From: Phycomyces blakesleeanus NRRL 1555(-)
Lineage: Eukaryota; Mucoromycota; Mucoromycetes; Mucorales; Phycomycetaceae
Reading direction: 5' to 3'
NCBI RefSeq assembly: GCF_001638985.1
Contig: NW_017265134.1
Coordinates: 682,001 to 746,000, forward strand
DNA: 64,000 bases
In this document: piece after piece, positions 1 through 12,578 of the stretch
Layout of the letters: every line of letters begins with the position of its first letter
Numbering within the stretch: the stretch's first letter is position 1
Made by a program: the position numbers and the translations under genes
The notes under the pieces: model-generated
The model's database searches: none
What the model saw: the letters and a program-made list of their open reading frames with translations, nothing else
Told to the model about the DNA's origin: nothing

Positions 1-3000
1 CTATGCTAATATTCCTGAAGCTAAAAAAGCGCTTCATACTGTCTTGTTTCGATTTTTAACACAACAGAAAGGTATCATGATTTTAAAAGTTTTTTTTAAA
101 AAAAAAAAAAAGAATAAGTATCGTTTTTGCTGAGAATAACAAACAAGTAGCTAAGTCAAGCCCTTCCCTGAATAGAGAAAAACAATTTTTCTGTATCTCG
201 ATACAAGAGAACCTTTGAACCTAGTGAATATTTTGAATTAGAGGATTATTTTGGATTATTTAAACATACTATACATTCGCTCTACAGATTATCACCCGAG
301 GTACACACACACATATATATATATATATGTATTATTGCCAATATTTTCTTGGATTTATCACTTATAGTTGAGCATATCGACTTGTCATTTCTATAGCGTG
401 GTTCTGAAGTATGTCAAGAACTTTTAAGTGATCTCATACCATCACAACACCAGCTGTTACCAGCATATCTACGCATATGTTTTTCTATCAGTAATGAAAA
501 GTTCCAAACACAAGCTTTGGATTTCTTTATAGGAAAATGTAGAAACATACCTGGTAAGAAACATCTAGAGGCCTTATTAATAGCACTGTTCTTTCTTTCT
601 TTCTTTATCTATTTATTTATTTTAAGAGTAATGATAATAATGGATTTATTTTCTCTTGCTTTCTCTCTTTTGGCTGTTATTTTAAACAATTGTAAAGATG
701 ACAGTATCTTATCAGATGTTCTTTCGATACTACATCGCCAACTACGAATGCTCATCACTAAAACTACTGTAACCTGTGATAATACCGAGAATATATGCGA
801 CTCTGAGCGAGCTAAAACATTAGCCGTTGTTACTTCAGCTGTTGTACAGACTGACACTTTAAAGCCGTCCTGTCAGAAACCCTACTCTGTTGAGAAACTT
901 GCCAGGGAAACTTTATCTGAAATTGAGAAGCATATGAAAAAGATGATGGCAAGTAGTTACAAGATCGACAATGTCTGTTTAAAGCGAAAATCAATATTCT
1001 CGGGCAACAACATCATTAAAAAGAGGGTACACTCTACAGAGACCCTAGATGAAACAAGGTATATTAAAATTAAAGACGAAACAAAAAAAATTAGCAATAT
1101 ATTTGGATATAAGAGTTATCAGACTTAACGCACATTTCTAACAACAACAACAAAAGTATTCTCGATAGCTGGAATAATATTTCACACAACACGACCTTAA
1201 CCAAGAGTGCTAAACACAAGTATGCCTTTATAAGCATATGTCGTCATATTAAAGACCATCGGGAACCCAGGCCGCCCTTATTGTACAGGGAAAATATTAC
1301 ATCTACAGTATCTAACGACGATAGAGATGATGGTGTTAGACCCATAAAAGAAGTGTGTGAGATGCTGATACGGGACCTAAGTCTCAATACAACGCATGAT
1401 TCGCTTGATAGAACCTTACTATACACTAAAATCTGGTGCCTTGGAGTTCTACGAGATGAAAGCGGAGGGTGGAGATCGGTACTAAAGGTGATGATCCAGT
1501 TTTGTGATTTGTGGATAAAGTAAGTTTGTATTTTTTTCGTTTTTAGACTTTGAATGAAAAACAATTTACTTAAAAAAACGACAACAATAATAACGAAAAC
1601 AATAAAATAGTGAAATGACAAATAATTCAGCATTGGATACATTTGCTGTACTTATTTCGGATGAACTTGTCAAAGATCTGTATAAGCAAGTCAAAAGGCT
1701 CGTGAATATATTTGAACACTATGGTGAAGGGCCAATTCAACTTGAATCCCTCAAGGTAGGTTCATTAAAGTGCTTGATAGATCTATTCTTGTAATAAATG
1801 CTGTATACACTCGAAAATAATAATAATATTATAAACTCTCTTGTATAGAAAATGTGCCTGCTGCTTCAAAAGTCATTTCGTAGTATCCCTTGTATCCAGG
1901 ATTTGCTTGTTTTTAGGGATTATGTATTACGGACCGAGTAAGTTTAGATTTGTCTTGCTTATTATCGTTGTATTATTACTGATAACTGGTCAAGAAAATC
2001 AAAAGGATTTATAGAAGACCCTACTTATTCACGGCTGGATATCTGGACGTCAAACTTTGAAGCCGAGTTGATGAAAGCCACAAACCAAATTGTAATAGTT
2101 CAAGAGAATGAGGTTGATAATGACTTGGTCGGAACCACCAGCTTGGATAAAAACGTACCTAAAGAACTTGTACATAACCTGGCTTCGGTAAGCTTTATTA
2201 TTATAAACAAATGAAAGTTGACTTGGTAATTTGTTTGCTAATCAGAAAGACAAATAATTATCAATAGCTTTCTATCATATGGCCTTATAGCGTATTACAA
2301 GAACTTGTCTTGCTCTGCTTTCAAAACAGAAATATGTACCTTGCCATAGTACCCCTTTTACGAAGTCTAGGCTCCTTGTGTTCTTTCCGCAAAAATTCAG
2401 GTGTAGAGACCATGCTAGGAAGTGTTTTGAAAGATATATTACACTCAAACTCTTCAGCATGGACGAAATATGACGCGAAAAACATAACTACATTTATTAC
2501 ATCCTGCTGTCAAGATGTAAGAAGAAGAAAGGGAGATAAAGCTGTCTTTGTTAATTTCAAGATTGACATTTTTTTATTATTTTTTAATTTGTAGCCGTTT
2601 AATCCAGAAACTCCACCTCTTCTGTTAGCATGTAGACCTACAGAAGTTCTTCCGGGAATTCTACTCAATGCAAGAGAGTATTTAGAAAGCCATATATTAG
2701 ACAGTTTGGACTGCTTTAGCAATGACCGCGTACACAAGGACAAAAATGTGGAAGTTTCCTCTTTTCGACTTTCTTTGCAGATCCTAAATGAGCTCAGTAC
2801 TTCCAAAGCTGTCCAAAGAATAGATTGGATCGAAGCAACAAAAGCCATTTTTCAATCCAAGACAATCAATATAGAAAATATTGCTATCCTTCAAGCCAAA
2901 CCTTTCGAATTTTTACGCTCCTTTTGTCTTGTTATGGATATGCGGAATACCTTTCAGATGCTTCCAGAATGGATTCGTGTTCAAGAAGTTGAAGCTGCGT

Positions 3001-4741
3001 TGAAATATTTTAAAAGACTTGCGTCGATTATAACACAGACAATTGGATGGCTATCCCAAAAGCATCAATCAACACACATCAATTTCCATGGTACAGCCGA
3101 TGCATTTATCGAAAGCCTTAAAAACGATACACGAGAATTTTTAAAAACTATTTGCACATATGGTAAGCTGAGAGGACATTCAACTTTTCTTAACGGCTAC
3201 TAATCAAGATCATTAGACTGGAAAACTCAACTGCAATTGTACGATTTGCACCTTGCGGCAGTAAATCTTTTTGAAAAAAAGCAAGATTTTTCAATCAATG
3301 TACCTGGATCCATATATTCTATCACTGGTTCCTTAAATGGGAGACTTTTTCTAGATAAATCGGCCGACGTAGACACATCTTTAGATGATAAGCTGCAAGG
3401 GTGGAATTCGGTCATTGGAGCAGCTAAATTATCAGATGTATTTTCTGATCTTTTGTTCGAGGTGAGAATTTTTGAAAGTGAGAAAGAAAAAAGGATTTGG
3501 CAAACTTAAAGAAATGATAGGGACAGAACAAGGACTACTGGATAAACAATATGGCTCTTCCTCAAAATTATCCATTTGAATTCGGAGCATTTATTGAGGG
3601 GCTCTACCAAAATCTGTACCCAACCTTATCATTAAGTGTACATGACGAATATGAACGCCTTTTGGTTCATTTTATAGGAAGATTATTTGAGTCTTTTGAC
3701 CTCCAAATACTCCGTGACAATTTAAGCAAAGAACCTGAGCAAATTTTATATATTAAGCAATTAACTACTCAAGGTAAAGAGAGAGAGAGAAACACTGACG
3801 TATCTACTTTTATTAGTGTTTTGTGTTTGGGGGACAATTTACTAATATTTCAATAGAACTCAAGGACTTCTATAGAGTCATGCTCGGTGCAAGACTGATA
3901 AACTATAAAAGCTTTCTGTCAGCCGAATTGTTGCATAAACGCGAAGATGAACTTTACTATGTCTCTGGTATCATACGCTCCATTCAGGTCAGAAATAAAC
4001 TCTCTTCTTCACCCCCCCCCCCCCCCCCCCTCCCCCATAAAAACACATGCTGTTATGTGCTGTTTAATTTACCCATTTGCTTTCATGTAGACCATTAAAG
4101 ATTGGACAGATCTTCGATCATCGAGATTAAAGATTTACGCAAAGCGCACACTGTCTGATAAATTGATACATGAAATTCTTGGAGATAAAGCTCTACTCGA
4201 AGAAAACCTGGAAAATAGACATGACGTTCACAGGATAACTGCACCAGAAACTTGCTCTGAAATTACATTAGAACAGACGTCTATAGAGTCAAGTGAACAG
4301 GATGGATATGTTTGTGATATATACTATCCTTTCTGGGATAAAAAGCAGCACTCTGCTCGAGCATTATCGATACTTACGCTTATGATGTTGTGTAAATCAA
4401 GCGCTCTGTGCAATACTGTTGAGGCCCAGGAGGTTATTCGAGTCCTTATTCTCCAGATCGTTGACGGGCTTCGAGAAACAGAGACTAAGCAAGAATTCAA
4501 TCGGCTTGTAAGCGGACAGGCTCGGAGCAGAGTAGAAAAATGGCGTAAACACAAGAAGTTCAAGAAACGCATTGTCCTTCGCCCTATCTTGAATCCCGGC
4601 GAAGAAGAGCTTATCTCTTCATGTGTGTCTTGTTTGACAAATTCAAATCAGGCCAATGGCATTTTGAAAGCATTGGAGATCACGGACAAGCCGCAAACCT
4701 CAAAATCTAGAAAGGAACAAGCCTTTTATTTGCGGCTATAG
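1..4741 (+). CDS. 3' part of a large multi-exon gene, function unknown (5' end outside window)
   Basis: A chain of exons on the plus strand is already open at base 1. Joins I can read: exon 1-71, then 176-300 (acceptor AATAG), 397-553, then from about 698 through 1520, and further exons to the TAA near 4741. Introns are short with GT...AG ends; one near 3985-4090 contains a run of about 18 C. The product is long, mostly helical by composition, with leucine-rich amphipathic stretches (for example around 2700-3160 and 3550-3990) and a basic segment near the C-terminus (KWRKHKKFKKR, about 4530-4570). There is no signal peptide, membrane segment or enzyme motif. I do not recognise the family. A HEAT-like solenoid scaffold such as a DNA-repair or nucleolar protein is possible by character only. 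The reading frame stays open across many joins, so it is very likely a real gene, but its internal exon borders are approximate. Confidence 0.6.
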
Positions 4742-6795
4742 CTTTTTTTAATATATATAATGAAGGATTAAGCGTTATTTTCTCTTCAAAAACCATAACC
4801 AAATGGAGGAGTAAGATTTCGGGTGTCTTGCTAAGGCTACTGGTCATATAAACTGAACCAATGATTTGTTCGTGAAATAAACTTAGTCATATGGATCCAG
4901 ATACCGGGGTTTTGGCCATGAGGTATTAATGAAAAAAAAATCCCATTTATCAAACGTCGTAGGACTTGCTCCTAAACACGTGAAGCAAAAAGAGCAAGTT
5001 TTGGGATGTTTCACTAGGTCTTTAATTGGATAAAGCGTTGTGGTAAAATGGAAGGGTTGGTCTCGAAAATGCACACTAATGGCTTGAATAACTAGTCAAA
5101 AGTTACTGTGATCTCTGTAGAGTGATCTCGGAATAGAATATGCTTTCTCTTTCTCTTTCTTTTTTTTTTCAGGGGAATTTTATGGCTGTCATACAAACAA
5201 AATATGAATATACTATAAGCTATGTGGTCATCTTCTTTTTCTTTTTCTTTGTATTGTGGTCTGGACAAAGTACTTTTGACCAAAAGGGTAGTGATGGTAA
5301 ATAACAAATGTTCAGATATATGGCTGTAAGCTCTAAAAGGTACGCACTTACTACTTCTTTAATATAACTCTAGGCTATGAAAGCTATATACCGAACATAA
5401 AACTGTTTGGACAACAATAGTAAGTTAAAGAATAGCACAAGGTACTTTAAGGTTGGTACCGTTTTGTATTTTGAGCAAGTTTATTTTTAGCAAAACCCCA
5501 TTGGATTACTTAAAATGATAAACAGCTTACAGTACTTTGTTCGTTTGGTTATAAAACATACTAAAAGAACAAGAATAACACCAATGCTAATGCTAATGCT
5601 AATTCTAATGCTAATAATGAGCAAGATAAAAAGTCTCGAAAGATCCATTTGTTTTTCAACATAATGACCTTGGATAATACCAATTTTTATAATGATTTCT
5701 TCCTAAGCTTACATTAGTTAATATAGCTGGCTGTTTTGAATATTCAGTAGGCTTTCTTGATAAATGTCTAATAATTCGACAGATTGTTGAGCTAAAGTAG
5801 TTTTAAATAATACTGCAAACTATTATCGCAGGTAACTTATCTTGGAATGGATATTGCAAATCTATCCAGCCACATAAAAATATATATTATTCTTGATTCT
5901 ATACAAGCTAAATAGAGAGAGAAAACGTACACGCCAGCTTGTAAGGTATTGCATTCAATAGACTAATACTATTTTTTCTTCAAACAGTTGATATGCCATA
6001 ACTCACGAGTCAAGTTCTTCTTCAAACACCTGGTCTTAACCAATGAGAGCTTGTTTCTGCAACACTTGACACCACGTGGTGTACTTATTGAGGAGTAAGG
6101 GCTGATGTTTGTAATGGTGTAGTAACCATCACCAGTAAATCATAGGATACTTGAGAGTTAGCGTCTGTATGGCTTATATTTCAAGAAAACGAATTTGATT
6201 TTGCTTTATTGAATGTGAGATTGACACATTCAATATGCACAATATGCGATAATCAACCGGGTCTCTAAGAACAACTTTATCTAAAAAAAAAGTATAGTAG
6301 TGTAATCCCCCTCTTTTTTTTGGCTGTTTTTTGAAGGCTTCAAACTGTCGTTTTGTGGGGACTCCAACATTGAACACAAGCTCAACACAACTGTTTTTTT
6401 TTTTATAAAATAGACTTTAGGCTGGATCTCTTATCATCCATAGCCCCAAATGGCCTTTTCAGTGTATACCATTTTGGATCGGGTCCATAATCATTTTCTC
6501 AACATTTATCAGGGCTCTTTTGAATATATAGATAAAAGTGATTTATTGAGTTGTAGAAAAAGAAAAGTATGTGTCAAGAATCATGATTTCTAACAAGTGT
6601 CTCTATCTTTCTTTTTGGTTCTGTATCTGTGTCCAGGTGTCACTCGATGAGCCTGAATACGTGTTATATGGTAACCACCCAGAGAAAAGATTAAAGAACC
6701 AGAAAAAAAAAGGCTGTTCTTGTGAATAAACTATATATATATATGTATGTACGTATGGATGTATGTATGGCTGGGTATATATATGTATATGTAGA
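4742..6795. other. Intergenic region between two converging genes
   Basis: No coding region is supported. It holds poly-A/T tracts, a short run of AATGCT-type hexamers near 5581-5617 and an isolated 14-base perfect palindrome ACACCACGTGGTGT at 6069-6082. The 3' untranslated regions of the unknown gene (+) and the MFS transporter (-) must both lie here. Confidence 0.6.
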
Positions 6796-8586
6796 TTAAG
6801 TAGATGTAGAGACAGAAAGATATTTCTTTGATCTCTGGTTTGCAATAGCCCACCCAAGAACAAATAGACATGCGACGCCAAGAACGTTTCCAATCAAGAA
6901 AGTGTTCTGGAAACAGACCGCGCCCTTGCAAAACTGCGCTCCCTGACGTTTGGCCTGGGCATCGTACAAAATGCCAAAGAGGATGTTGAATATCTGGCTT
7001 CCAAAGGCAGGTGAGTACAGAAGCCAACCCCTAAAAGAAAATGTTGATGAAAAGAAGGTAGTATTTCAAGGATGAGTTTAACCAAAGATCGGAAAATATT
7101 GGAGTAGTACTGAAATACTAATTCTGTCTGTATCATCTAATGCGTTTTCTATTTTATACTTTACCAGTTGCGCACAAAGACCTACAAATATTGAATGAAT
7201 TCAAACAAAATTCGTCAATATTATATAAATATAGATAAATATCTATAGGTGTATATAGATTTCATTGCATCTATCATCTCGAACTAACCTGAGTTCCAAA
7301 CTCTGCTGTGCTTGCCGGAGCAACACCAAATACGGCACCATAGACAATAGCCATCATAATTGTACCGAACAACAAGTCGTCTGCGCTGTCGACTGATCTG
7401 ACCAAGAAGTTTGTTGTTAGAAGGAATGCTAATGAGGCACTCCAGAAAATCCAGAGACGGTGAATGTGGAAGCGGCGCTTGAGAAAGTCGCTCAGGGTCC
7501 CAAATAGTGCACGGGAAACACAATTGCCAATACTGAAGATCGAGACGTGGATGTTCCGGAGATGCTGGGACCCGACAGTGGGATCTTGAGAAAGAGACAT
7601 GAGCATCTGTCCAATTCCAGCCAGGTAAACATAGCCAAAACCAAGTACAATAAACATGGTAAAGAATAGTGCAAATCCTGCCGGATGCAAAAAGAACTTG
7701 AGACCAGACAAACTGGTACTTTTAGTCTGAAGAAGTGGAGAAGTTTCTGATTGAATGACGACACGGCTGATATCATTGCTATGATTGTTCTTTGGTTTCA
7801 CATCGTCGACTTCATCTTCTTCTTGATCTTGAACTACTAAGAAGAAGGATCCAAGGATCATTCCACTTGCCATTGTGATGGCCATGAATATCAAAAATCC
7901 ATAGATTCGATTATCATTAGGGTTCTCCTTGTTGATAAAAAAGAAGTCGTTTATCTGGGAGAACACAAGACCGCACAGGCCGACCGATGCACTGGTCAAA
8001 CCCATGCTCATTCCTCGATGGGATTTGAAGTTTTGCGCCTAAGAAAGATGTGAGCATGGATGTGTATGTGCATCGAGTTTGATCTAATACCTGTGAGTCA
8101 AGTGCACAAAGATAAGAGGCTGAACCGCCAATACCAGTGCAGATAAGGTAGAATGCGCAAAGAATGACATTATGAGAAAGTCTGCCGATGTATGACTGAG
8201 CCAGCAAGAAAGAGCCCGAGAAACAGAGAAAGGCAGAAATCAACATGGTCCTAAAGTGTGGGATTATGAGTTGAATGATTTGGTGAATATGTTATCGATA
8301 TTTACTTTCTCTTGCCGAGTCTTTCGATCATAAAAGCGCAGAGAGGGCCAGAGAATGATACGCCTACAAAAGGCGCTGTGCTGACTAAACTGTTCTCCAA
8401 GGCCGACCAGCCAAAGCGAGTGGTGAGAGAAGCGCCAAATGCCGGGTATATGTATTGTGGACCAGAAACATTAGCTACAATCAATGCAGTAATGAAGGAA
8501 ACTGCTAGTCGAGTAGAAGAAACAGGCCGTGGGCGCATTTTATTATTGTTATATGAATTAATGGTTGTGAAAATGCAAGAAAACAC
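6796..8586 (-). CDS. Mch1/nodulin-like MFS transporter
   Basis: Five exons on the minus strand: 8586-8306, 8250-8091, 8038-7289, a 17-base micro-exon 7181-7165 and 7030-6796. Joined they give about 480 residues with around twelve hydrophobic spans, the usual size for major facilitator carriers. The first span region (SFITALIVANVSGPQYIYPAF), the loop GWSALENSLVSTAPFVG and the late RNWGWLLYSPAFG segment match the nodulin-like/monocarboxylate branch that includes yeast Mch1. A long acidic cytosolic loop (QDQEEDEVDD) sits mid-protein, as usual between the two halves. The substrate is unknown; yeast Mch1 was named by similarity and is not a proven monocarboxylate carrier. Translation may start at the second methionine (8538; MRPRPV), since the first 16 residues are not conserved in character. 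The micro-exon is needed to keep the frame between exons 3 and 5. Confidence 0.85.
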
Positions 8587-9073
8587 TTGTCAATTCCACC
8601 TCTATTTATATCATTGGAAAAAAAATAAAGAATATTTAAATGTATATATATATCATATTATTCTTGAAAAGGTATAATCATCTTTGGATCTACTACACGT
8701 CAGGGATTGGTTACAATTCAGTGTTGCAATACGTTTGCTATTTTGAGCAAAGAATGACAAGAGCACCGACCCCACATCCTTTTTGTTATTTCAGTTTATT
8801 TTTATCCGGTCCCCCACCCCTTCTTAAAGCACCAGCTGGTACTGACTGACGTTTGTCCTACTTACTGTCATCCCCCACCTTTATATACATTTTAGAAAAA
8901 TAAATTTTCTAAAGCCACTAATATATTGCACTTGTAACCCCATTCTCATACTACTTGTGGTAATTAAGTGTGGCTATGAAAAAAATCAAACGTTGTAAAG
9001 AAAAATTATGTAAAGAGAGAGAGAGAAAGCTTATCCTTCTTTTTTATTTTTGATAAATTAAAAAGAGTTTAAT
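8587..9073. other. Intergenic, upstream of the MFS transporter and downstream of L34
   Basis: The minus-strand promoter of the MFS gene and the 3' end of L34 lie here. There are A/T tracts and a GAGA run near 9015-9026. I see no gene; the short plus-strand ORFs are not conserved in character. Confidence 0.5.
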
Positions 9074-9633
9074 CTATTTCTTCTGGGTCTGGGTCTTGAG
9101 GACACGCTTGACGATCTTCTGCTCCTCGATCAAGAAAGCACGGACAATGCGGCTTCTGACGCAGTGAGCGCAACGGGAACCACCATAGGCGCGGCTGACG
9201 TTCTTCTGGGTCTTGGAGACGTTACCGAACTGGCGGGCACGGAGAGCCTTGATCTATATAGATATATAATAGAGAATCAGTCCCATAGCTCTGAATATCC
9301 AATTATGTGTACAATTTCCCCAGCTAAAAATCTTATCCAAGCTTACACCAGCGAGAGCATCGCCACAGTCACCGCAACGGGGAGCCTTGACGGGCTTCTT
9401 CTCGTAGTGGTAAACGAGGTTGGCACCTATTTATATAATTGGTTCAAGAAAATAAATGAATACAGAAACATATACAAAACTGATGATCTTGTTCGTAATA
9501 AACAAATACATCATGTCTGGATCATTTTTTTGTATTATTGAACAAGTGTCTTACCGGGAGTCTTAACAACGTGGACTCTGTTGGAGCGGGTGTTGTACGA
9601 AAGACGACGTCTGTAGGTGAGTCTCTGAACCAT
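9074..9633 (-). CDS. RPL34: Large-subunit ribosomal protein eL34
   Basis: Three exons on the minus strand: 9633-9555, 9426-9347 and 9253-9074, joined to 112 residues, the normal length for eL34. The start [20 protein letters not shown], the paired-cysteine zinc site (CGDCGDAL ... CAHCVRSR) and the basic tail [11 protein letters not shown] are diagnostic. It is a structural component of the cytosolic 60S subunit. The second donor is best placed so that exon 2 ends GCTGGT and exon 3 begins ATCAAG, giving the conserved [13 protein letters not shown]. The gene is divergent from the mitochondrial RbfA homologue, with 455 bases between start codons. Confidence 0.96.
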
Positions 9634-10088
9634 TGCTGAACTTTCTGCTAAATGCCGTGAATGTGTTTAAGTTGCGGTCGGGAAATGATGATTGGATGGT
9701 GAAAGATTATAGAGTTCGTCCAAAAAAAATATTATATGCATATTTTGTGTTTGTGTGTAGATATATATCGAAAGAAGAAAAAACCATCAGTTACATCATG
9801 TTCATCCATCTTTCTACCCATCCATCCTTTTGCGGATACAGCCCATCCTTCTCTTAGTTTTTTTTTATCTACCCACCAAATAACAGCTAGCGGATGAAAG
9901 GGGGGAAGCCTTGAGGAGGCTGATGGAGGATGATGAACAAAGAATGGCGGTCTTTAAATCCAAGGAAGGAACCTGTCCGGCCATCCCGCTCCTTTCAACT
10001 CTTTTTTTTTTAAAAATAAAATAAAATAAAATAAATTACTTTATTAGTTGTTGGAATCGACAACTTATAATATAATACAATAAATACA
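9634..10088. promoter_or_regulatory. Divergent promoter region between RPL34 (-) and mitochondrial RbfA (+)
   Basis: These 455 bases separate the two start codons and must hold both promoters. They contain CT-rich tracts, a G/A-rich block near 9895-9950 and an AAAATAAAATAAAATAAAAT tract just before the RbfA start. No named element is certain. A cytosolic ribosomal gene and a mitochondrial ribosome-maturation gene sharing one promoter region could allow joint control, but that is inference. Confidence 0.45.
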
Positions 10089-10970
10089 ATGTTACCAACT
10101 CGCATTTTACCTCGACCAATATCCTTATGTAGCCCTCTGCTACAAACATTGAGATCAATTACAACCTATCCCGAGACACGACCTGCTCGAATTAGACCTA
10201 AACAGGTACTCGAACAGGAAGGTCTTGGGGATGTCATGATCCCTGGTCAGTATCTCCGATTCTTCAAACCAAAAAAGATTAGATCCCGTCCAACAGAAGC
10301 AGGACCTGTAAGCATTTATTGCATGAGAATACTTATAACGATTGAAAAGTCTTCGTTATTGAACACCTTTTTACCAGTCTACTGGAAATATCGATCAGAT
10401 CTACACCCAAAGTGCCCGCCCTTTAGCAGCAAATGAATTTGATAGCACACCGACAATTGCTCAGGAACGCATGGCTGATCGTATCCATCGTGCAATCATC
10501 ACCATGTATTCTGCGGAATCACTACCTTCACTCATTACTACAAACAGTTTGATCATTCAATCGGTAATTTCTTTACAAACTATACAAGAAATGGAAAAAA
10601 AGGAAAAAAAAACTCAAGCAGTATATGCGTGTATTTCAAATTTAGGTTAAAGTATCTCGCAATCAACGTAAATGTCATGTTTACTATGATCCAATCTCAA
10701 CTGTCAAATCTGAAAGGGTAAAATATAACTAAAACAGCTCCGTACAAATGCAGTGAATTGATATTCTTTTCTTCTTTCTTTTTTAATTAAAAATTGTAGG
10801 GAAATGTACACAGAGCTTTACAAAAACATGCAAACTTATTGAATTTACTGGCTCGATCTTATGCTCAGTTGCGGAGGCCAATGTCCATCAAATTTGTACC
10901 AGATAGACAAACCAAAGAACTAGAAGATATATTTAACAAACTGTCCGCAGAATTAGAACCAGAGAAATAA
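10089..10970 (+). CDS. Mitochondrial ribosome-binding factor A (RbfA-like)
   Basis: Four exons: 10089-10307, 10378-10563, 10646-10717 and 10800-10970, all joined in phase 0 to 215 residues. The N-terminus (MLPTRILPRPISLCSPLLQT) is basic, lacks acidic residues and looks like a mitochondrial presequence. The second half fits the RbfA KH-type fold: a strand and turn VKVSRNQRKCHVYYDP, a helix VHRALQKHANLLNLLARSYA, then LRRPMSIKFVPD and a helical tail. RbfA binds the small ribosomal subunit late in its maturation; the mitochondrial form does this in the matrix. The family is divergent, so the call rests on overall pattern and length rather than on an invariant motif. Confidence 0.72.
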
Positions 10971-11086
10971 AGCTTATACAAGAGAAAATATAAATAGAGT
11001 GAAGAAGTGGGAATTTATTGATTAAGAAAAAAAAAGAAGATTGGAATATATGTGTGCATGCATCTAAATTATGATGATAATTAAGG

Positions 11087-12578
11087 TCAATCTCTTTTAG
11101 TTTTGCGCTTGTTGGAGGTTCCAAAACCAATGCGCTGATTTCCATAGTCAAATACCTAGGAATTGAATTATATTACTGTTAATATTATTATTATTATTTT
11201 TTAAAAAAAAAAAGGAATCATAAAAACCAACGTACTGTATAATAATGTCGCATGAAAACACCACCGAGAATCCAGGCATTCGCTACGTCTAATACCTGAC
11301 CAGAGATACCCGATAGACACATAGTTTTGTTGGCACCCATCGGTGTCAGAATATAATCTTTTGGATGTAATGTGAGAGGCACGTTATTGACCCATATTAC
11401 AAGAGGCTCAAGCGAGTAGCTCTTGCATGGGATGGACCATGTGGTGTCACCATTGTTCTCGGCTCCGGGTATCTGACGATGAAAGTTCTCAGCATCTGCT
11501 GTGGATGTGATAATTAAAGTAGACCCTAAGAGTATAAGTATAAGTACACAGTCCTGTGTATAGATTAGCAATATGATTGATCATATTTACCACTGTCTAT
11601 AATAATTTTCTGTCCTTCCGCTTTGTAAGAGCCACACTTTATTAAATCTGTCTGAACCATCCAATATCCCGCGTGGATCAAATCTGCATACAACATCTGA
11701 CCCTTAAAACGAGATTTGTCGATTGCTCCGAAATCGATCTCTCCTCCTCCCATTTCAGTGTAAATAGCAAAAACAGGCTCGTCTAGAATGTCCTGTTCAA
11801 GCATTGAATAAAACGGCGGCAAATATGAAGATGAAGTGAGATCTGCCAGACCAAGGCCAAATATCCCATCAAATGGAGTATTCTTAAACTCTTGTGATAA
11901 AACGATGGCGTCTCCAATTGCCTGATTCTCTAAACGTATACCGGCAACCTGGAGAGTGTCTTTACCAATATGGGCTCTGACATAACCAGACCCATACTGA
12001 ACTTCAAAAGTAGTGTCAATGTCCATATTAGAGTCGTCGTCATCATCTTCGTCTTCGTAATCTTCATCATCTTCATCGTCGCCATTATCAGTACGCTTTT
12101 TTCTTAAGCCAGTTTCTCTTTCTGACGAGCCTTTTAGTTCTGACTCAAGATCAATATAAGATGTAGAGGCAGTGTGATTGAAGCGGTGGTGATGCTGACA
12201 AACCGCATCCGGCTCGCAATTTCTCGACACAACCCAAAGATCTGAGCTTCCGGTATCAAATATGACATTAAACCTCTGAGGAGGCTCCCCTAAAAAGATC
12301 TCTCCGTAGTAACCTACATTAAGAAACATCAGATTTGGCTATCTTGAGATGTTTCGATTTCAAGATATCTTACCACTGCCATGTCTGTACCCTACTTGTT
12401 TCTCCTTGGCTACTAAGAACGAGAGTTGTGTATCGTTTCCGCTTGAATATGGTTGAGTGTACTCGTGTGTTTTTAGTGTGTGCTGGTGTAAAGGAATTTT
12501 GAGGGATTCTACTATCCGAGATACAAATATGGCCACAACTGAGAGTGCAATAAAGGGATTTGACGATATTAACAACAT
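11087..12578 (-). CDS. Pepsin-type aspartic protease (family A1) with acidic insert
   Basis: Four exons: 12578-12374, 12313-11591, 11525-11236 and 11155-11087, joined to 428 residues. A hydrophobic N-terminal segment (about residues 7-25) suggests a signal peptide or anchor. The first catalytic site is FDTGSSDLWV, the flap tyrosine lies in VQYGSGYVRAH, and the second catalytic site DSGSTLII spans the exon 2/3 join. The C-terminal ILGGVFMRHYYTVFDYGNQR block is typical of A1 enzymes. Two features are unusual. A strongly acidic Asp/Glu insert (about 12010-12080) lies between the first active site and the flap. The C-terminus ends in a basic tail (NKRKTKRD) rather than a GPI signal. It probably acts in the secretory pathway, vacuole or outside the cell; substrate unknown. 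Confidence 0.93.
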
